From: JAJNBD01 sp964471475 | GTDB lineage: Bacteria; Pseudomonadota; Gammaproteobacteria; CAISUE01 | Assembly: GCA_964471475.1 (NCBI GenBank) | Contig: CAYYFQ010000013.1 | Location: 1-52,107, forward strand | Direction: 5' to 3' | Length of the DNA: 52,107 nucleotides | Shown: positions 50,520 through 52,107 of the stretch, piece by piece | Layout of the letters: each line of letters begins with the position of its first letter | Numbering within the stretch: position 1 is the stretch's first letter | The notes under the pieces: generated by a model | Seen by the model: the letters and a program-made list of their open reading frames with translations, nothing else | Database searches by the model: none | Told to the model about the DNA's origin: nothing | Position numbers and translations under genes: made by a program

Positions 50520-51475
50520 ATTTTTTCTCCTGATTTATAAAGATACCAGCTGACACTGGCAATTATAATTAAACTCATGCCCATAAATAAAAGACTCAGG
50601 GGCCAACCGATGTTTCGTACGAAGTATTGATTGGTGATACAAATAATATCAATGCTTAAAAATAAAGCGCCTAAAATCATTAAAAAAGCATCGCGCGAAC
50701 GCACCGCCAAATAAAAATCCGCGGCAATCGTCACCAACAACACCGCTTCCCATAGCTGATGAATTGGCAATGCATCGTATTTTAAAAAAATAGCGGTTAT
50801 TAACATCCCTAAAAAACCTAATCGCCCTAAAGTTTTTGCAAATCTAGTACGTGTGGTAATCCAAAAGCTGCGTCCCAAAATAGTATAACAACCGCTTAAT
50901 AAAAATAATGAACCGAGTGCATATTGCTCTTTCCAAGGCAGCGGCACTGAATAAACGGAATGCGCTATTATGGAGCAAAATAAAAGCGTTCCATAAAAAA
51001 ATGTAAAGCTTAATAATAAATTTTGGCGATAAAGCAAAAACACCCACCAGCAAGCGAGAAAACATAACCCAAAAATAATTTGTTCCATCCAAACAACGCG
51101 ATAATAGGCTTCTACAAAACTCGTATAAAATGCGAAAGGCAAAAAAAGCACAAACAGCACAAAAAATGGCACTGACAACATAGACCACTTTGGATCGTCC
51201 ACCAAAATAATAGCAGAAAAATAAGCAATAAAAGGCACTCCATTAGCGATACACAGTCGTGTAAGACTACTCATGCCACTCCACCGCTCACTTATAAAGA
51301 TAAGAAGTCCTAAAAAAATAATGGCGGCACCTAAATAATAAAACAACATGATAAACAATGAGGTCTGTTTAGATGGTGTAGCCTGTGTAGCGCTCAGTTT
51401 CTCCAAATCTTCGATACTAATTGCGCCACTAGCCAAAGCTTGTTGAATTTCGCTTAATAATTTTTTTTTATTCAT
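50516..51475 (-). CDS. DUF2157 domain membrane protein
   Basis: The start is placed at MNKKKLLSEIQQALASGAIS (319 residues), whose ATG overlaps the stop of the upstream gene (ATGA); a TTG four codons earlier is less likely. The DUF2157 pattern is visible: a short N-terminal helical segment of the form ...I-x-x-G-x-I-S-x-E-x-x-x-x-L followed by about ten transmembrane helices. Function is unknown; in other bacteria these genes often sit beside DUF4401/GDYXXLXY membrane proteins, and the next upstream gene occupies that position. Confidence 0.75.
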   Translation of the reverse strand: MNKKKLLSEIQQALASGAISIEDLEKLSATQATPSKQTSLFIMLFYYLGAAIIFLGLLIFISERWSGMSSLTRLCIANGVPFIAYFSAIILVDDPKWSMLSVPFFVLFVLFLPFAFYTSFVEAYYRVVWMEQIIFGLCFLACWWVFLLYRQNLLLSFTFFYGTLLFCSIIAHSVYSVPLPWKEQYALGSLFLLSGCYTILGRSFWITTRTRFAKTLGRLGFLGMLITAIFLKYDALPIHQLWEAVLLVTIAADFYLAVRSRDAFLMILGALFLSIDIICITNQYFVRNIGWPLSLLFMGMSLIIIASVSWYLYKSGEKI

Positions 51476-51978
51476 GGTTCGATCCAACCTATAAATATCA
51501 CGTCATTACGAAATGAATATTCATCTTTTGGAAATGAAATTTCTTTTAAAAACCATTTCCCTGTTAAATATATTGATGGAACGGGGGAATAAGAAGCCAT
51601 AAAAAAATTGAGCCCTTGCGAGTTTCTTTCCTTCGCATCAGTTACTAAACGAAGCCCTTGCTTGGAAAGAGGAGAAACGTCCAATTTAAAATTTTTTGCT
51701 TGTGTAAAACCCACCAAGACTAAGCGATTTTCTTGAGCAGAATAACGATACAACAAAGGCGCAAATATTTTACTGCAAAATTTATTCGTTGATCTAGCTT
51801 GCAAAGATATTTCTCCATCTTTAATTTGATAAGCGCCTGAACCACAAAAAACCGGATTAACCGCCACTAAAAAATCTTGATCTGGATGAATGAGTAGTCT
51901 CGGCAAAAAAATACTCAAGGAAATAATCAGAATTAAAAGGATCGGGAGGAGCAAAGCAAGCATTAATCTTTTATTCAT
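51472..51978 (-). CDS. small membrane-anchored protein beside DUF2157
   Basis: The start is set at the ATG at 51978 with a GTGGAAAT ribosome binding site (168 residues); an upstream GTG is also in frame. One N-terminal transmembrane helix (about residues 5-27) is followed by a probably periplasmic beta-rich domain with two cysteines (Cys45, Cys68). The place in the operon matches that of GDYXXLXY proteins next to DUF2157 proteins, but the GDYXXLXY motif itself is not seen, so this family assignment is only a suggestion. Confidence 0.65.
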   Translation of the reverse strand: MNKRLMLALLLPILLILIISLSIFLPRLLIHPDQDFLVAVNPVFCGSGAYQIKDGEISLQARSTNKFCSKIFAPLLYRYSAQENRLVLVGFTQAKNFKLDVSPLSKQGLRLVTDAKERNSQGLNFFMASYSPVPSIYLTGKWFLKEISFPKDEYSFRNDVIFIGWIEP

Positions 51979-51980
51979 GA

Positions 51981-52107
51981 TTATTTCCACACTGGAGGAT
52001 GCCGTAAGAATATAACATACACTAAAAACATCAACCCGGGCAATGGAATTAAATACTAATGTATCCCTAAAATTTCTAACGGTTGTGATATCAGCGAAGA
52101 CTGCTGC
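51981..52107 (-). pseudogene. 3' end of an upstream membrane-protein gene with an in-frame amber codon
   Basis: On the minus strand one frame reads QQSSLISQPLEILGIH, TAG (52056-52058), then YLIPLPGLMFLVYVIFLRHP and PVWK before a TAA (51981-51983) two bases ahead of the next ATG. The stretch after the TAG is strongly protein-like, a hydrophobic segment with a basic end, and its stop is spaced for coupling to the next gene. The TAG could come from a TGG codon. It is partial at the window edge, and an untranslated coincidence cannot be excluded. Confidence 0.4.

Overview
The window looks like the chromosome of a gammaproteobacterium of the order Legionellales, closer to the Coxiellaceae/Diplorickettsiaceae type than to Legionella itself. 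The reasons are a Dot/Icm (type IVB) secretion gene block in the conserved icmK-E-G-C-D-J-B order, a moderately AT-rich genome, an sdhCDAB-sucAB operon, an Azotobacter-type 7Fe ferredoxin, GatCAB, and several large proteins without recognisable relatives that are the right kind of candidates for Dot/Icm effectors. The genus call is inference; the Dot/Icm call is strong.

Layout. 1-257: a strong promoter drives tRNA-Ala(GGC) and a tRNA-Glu(TTC) cut by the window edge. 258-11514 (minus): icmK, icmE, icmG, icmC, icmD, icmJ, icmB, then a lipoprotein lytic transglycosylase one base after icmB, then gshA. 11515-13198: a palindromic repeat and an AAA/DUF4143 ATPase with a pair of operator-like dyads; the icmL gene expected upstream of icmK is not there. 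13305-15520: map-murC. 15530-18690: three unrecognised genes (one with a frameshifted C-terminal duplicate) and two abutting palindromic repeats. 18716-21975 (minus): rpsB-tsf-pyrH-frr-fdxA, preceded by a nested hairpin leader that fits an S2 autoregulatory site. 22241-27544 (minus): a two-gene unit with a protein carrying a zinc phospholipase C/P1-nuclease-like motif and a 1221-residue STAND (NB-ARC-like) NTPase with a repeat C-terminus. 27811-31744 (minus): gatC-gatA-gatB and a VUT-family transporter. 31934-36248: two large orphan proteins, divergent around another palindromic repeat. 36330-37178: an isopenicillin N synthase-like oxygenase whose promoter lies inside a perfect 15-bp inverted repeat. 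37273-44547 (minus): sdhC-D-A-B-sucA-sucB. 44655-46199: an orphan protein. 46366-49963: pnuC and uvrA, each followed by a copy of the same long palindromic element. 50178-52107 (minus): phhB, a DUF2157 membrane protein, a small membrane-anchored protein and the end of a further gene interrupted by an in-frame amber codon.

How it fits together. The icm block supplies the inner-membrane and core-complex parts of a protein-export machine (DotH, DotG, DotF, DotE, DotP, DotN, DotO); the coupled transglycosylase could open peptidoglycan for it. The orphan genes scattered between housekeeping blocks are candidate cargo. Housekeeping modules cover translation (tRNAs, rpsB-tsf-frr, map, GatCAB), the TCA cycle and respiration (Sdh, 2-oxoglutarate dehydrogenase), wall synthesis (murC), DNA repair (uvrA), glutathione (gshA) and NAD precursor uptake (pnuC).

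The most notable non-coding content is a set of at least four families of 125-190-bp imperfect palindromes (called A, B, C and D here). Two families share a core motif, several sit at gene ends, and in two cases they supply the stop codon of the neighbouring gene. No CRISPR array, transposase or rRNA was seen.
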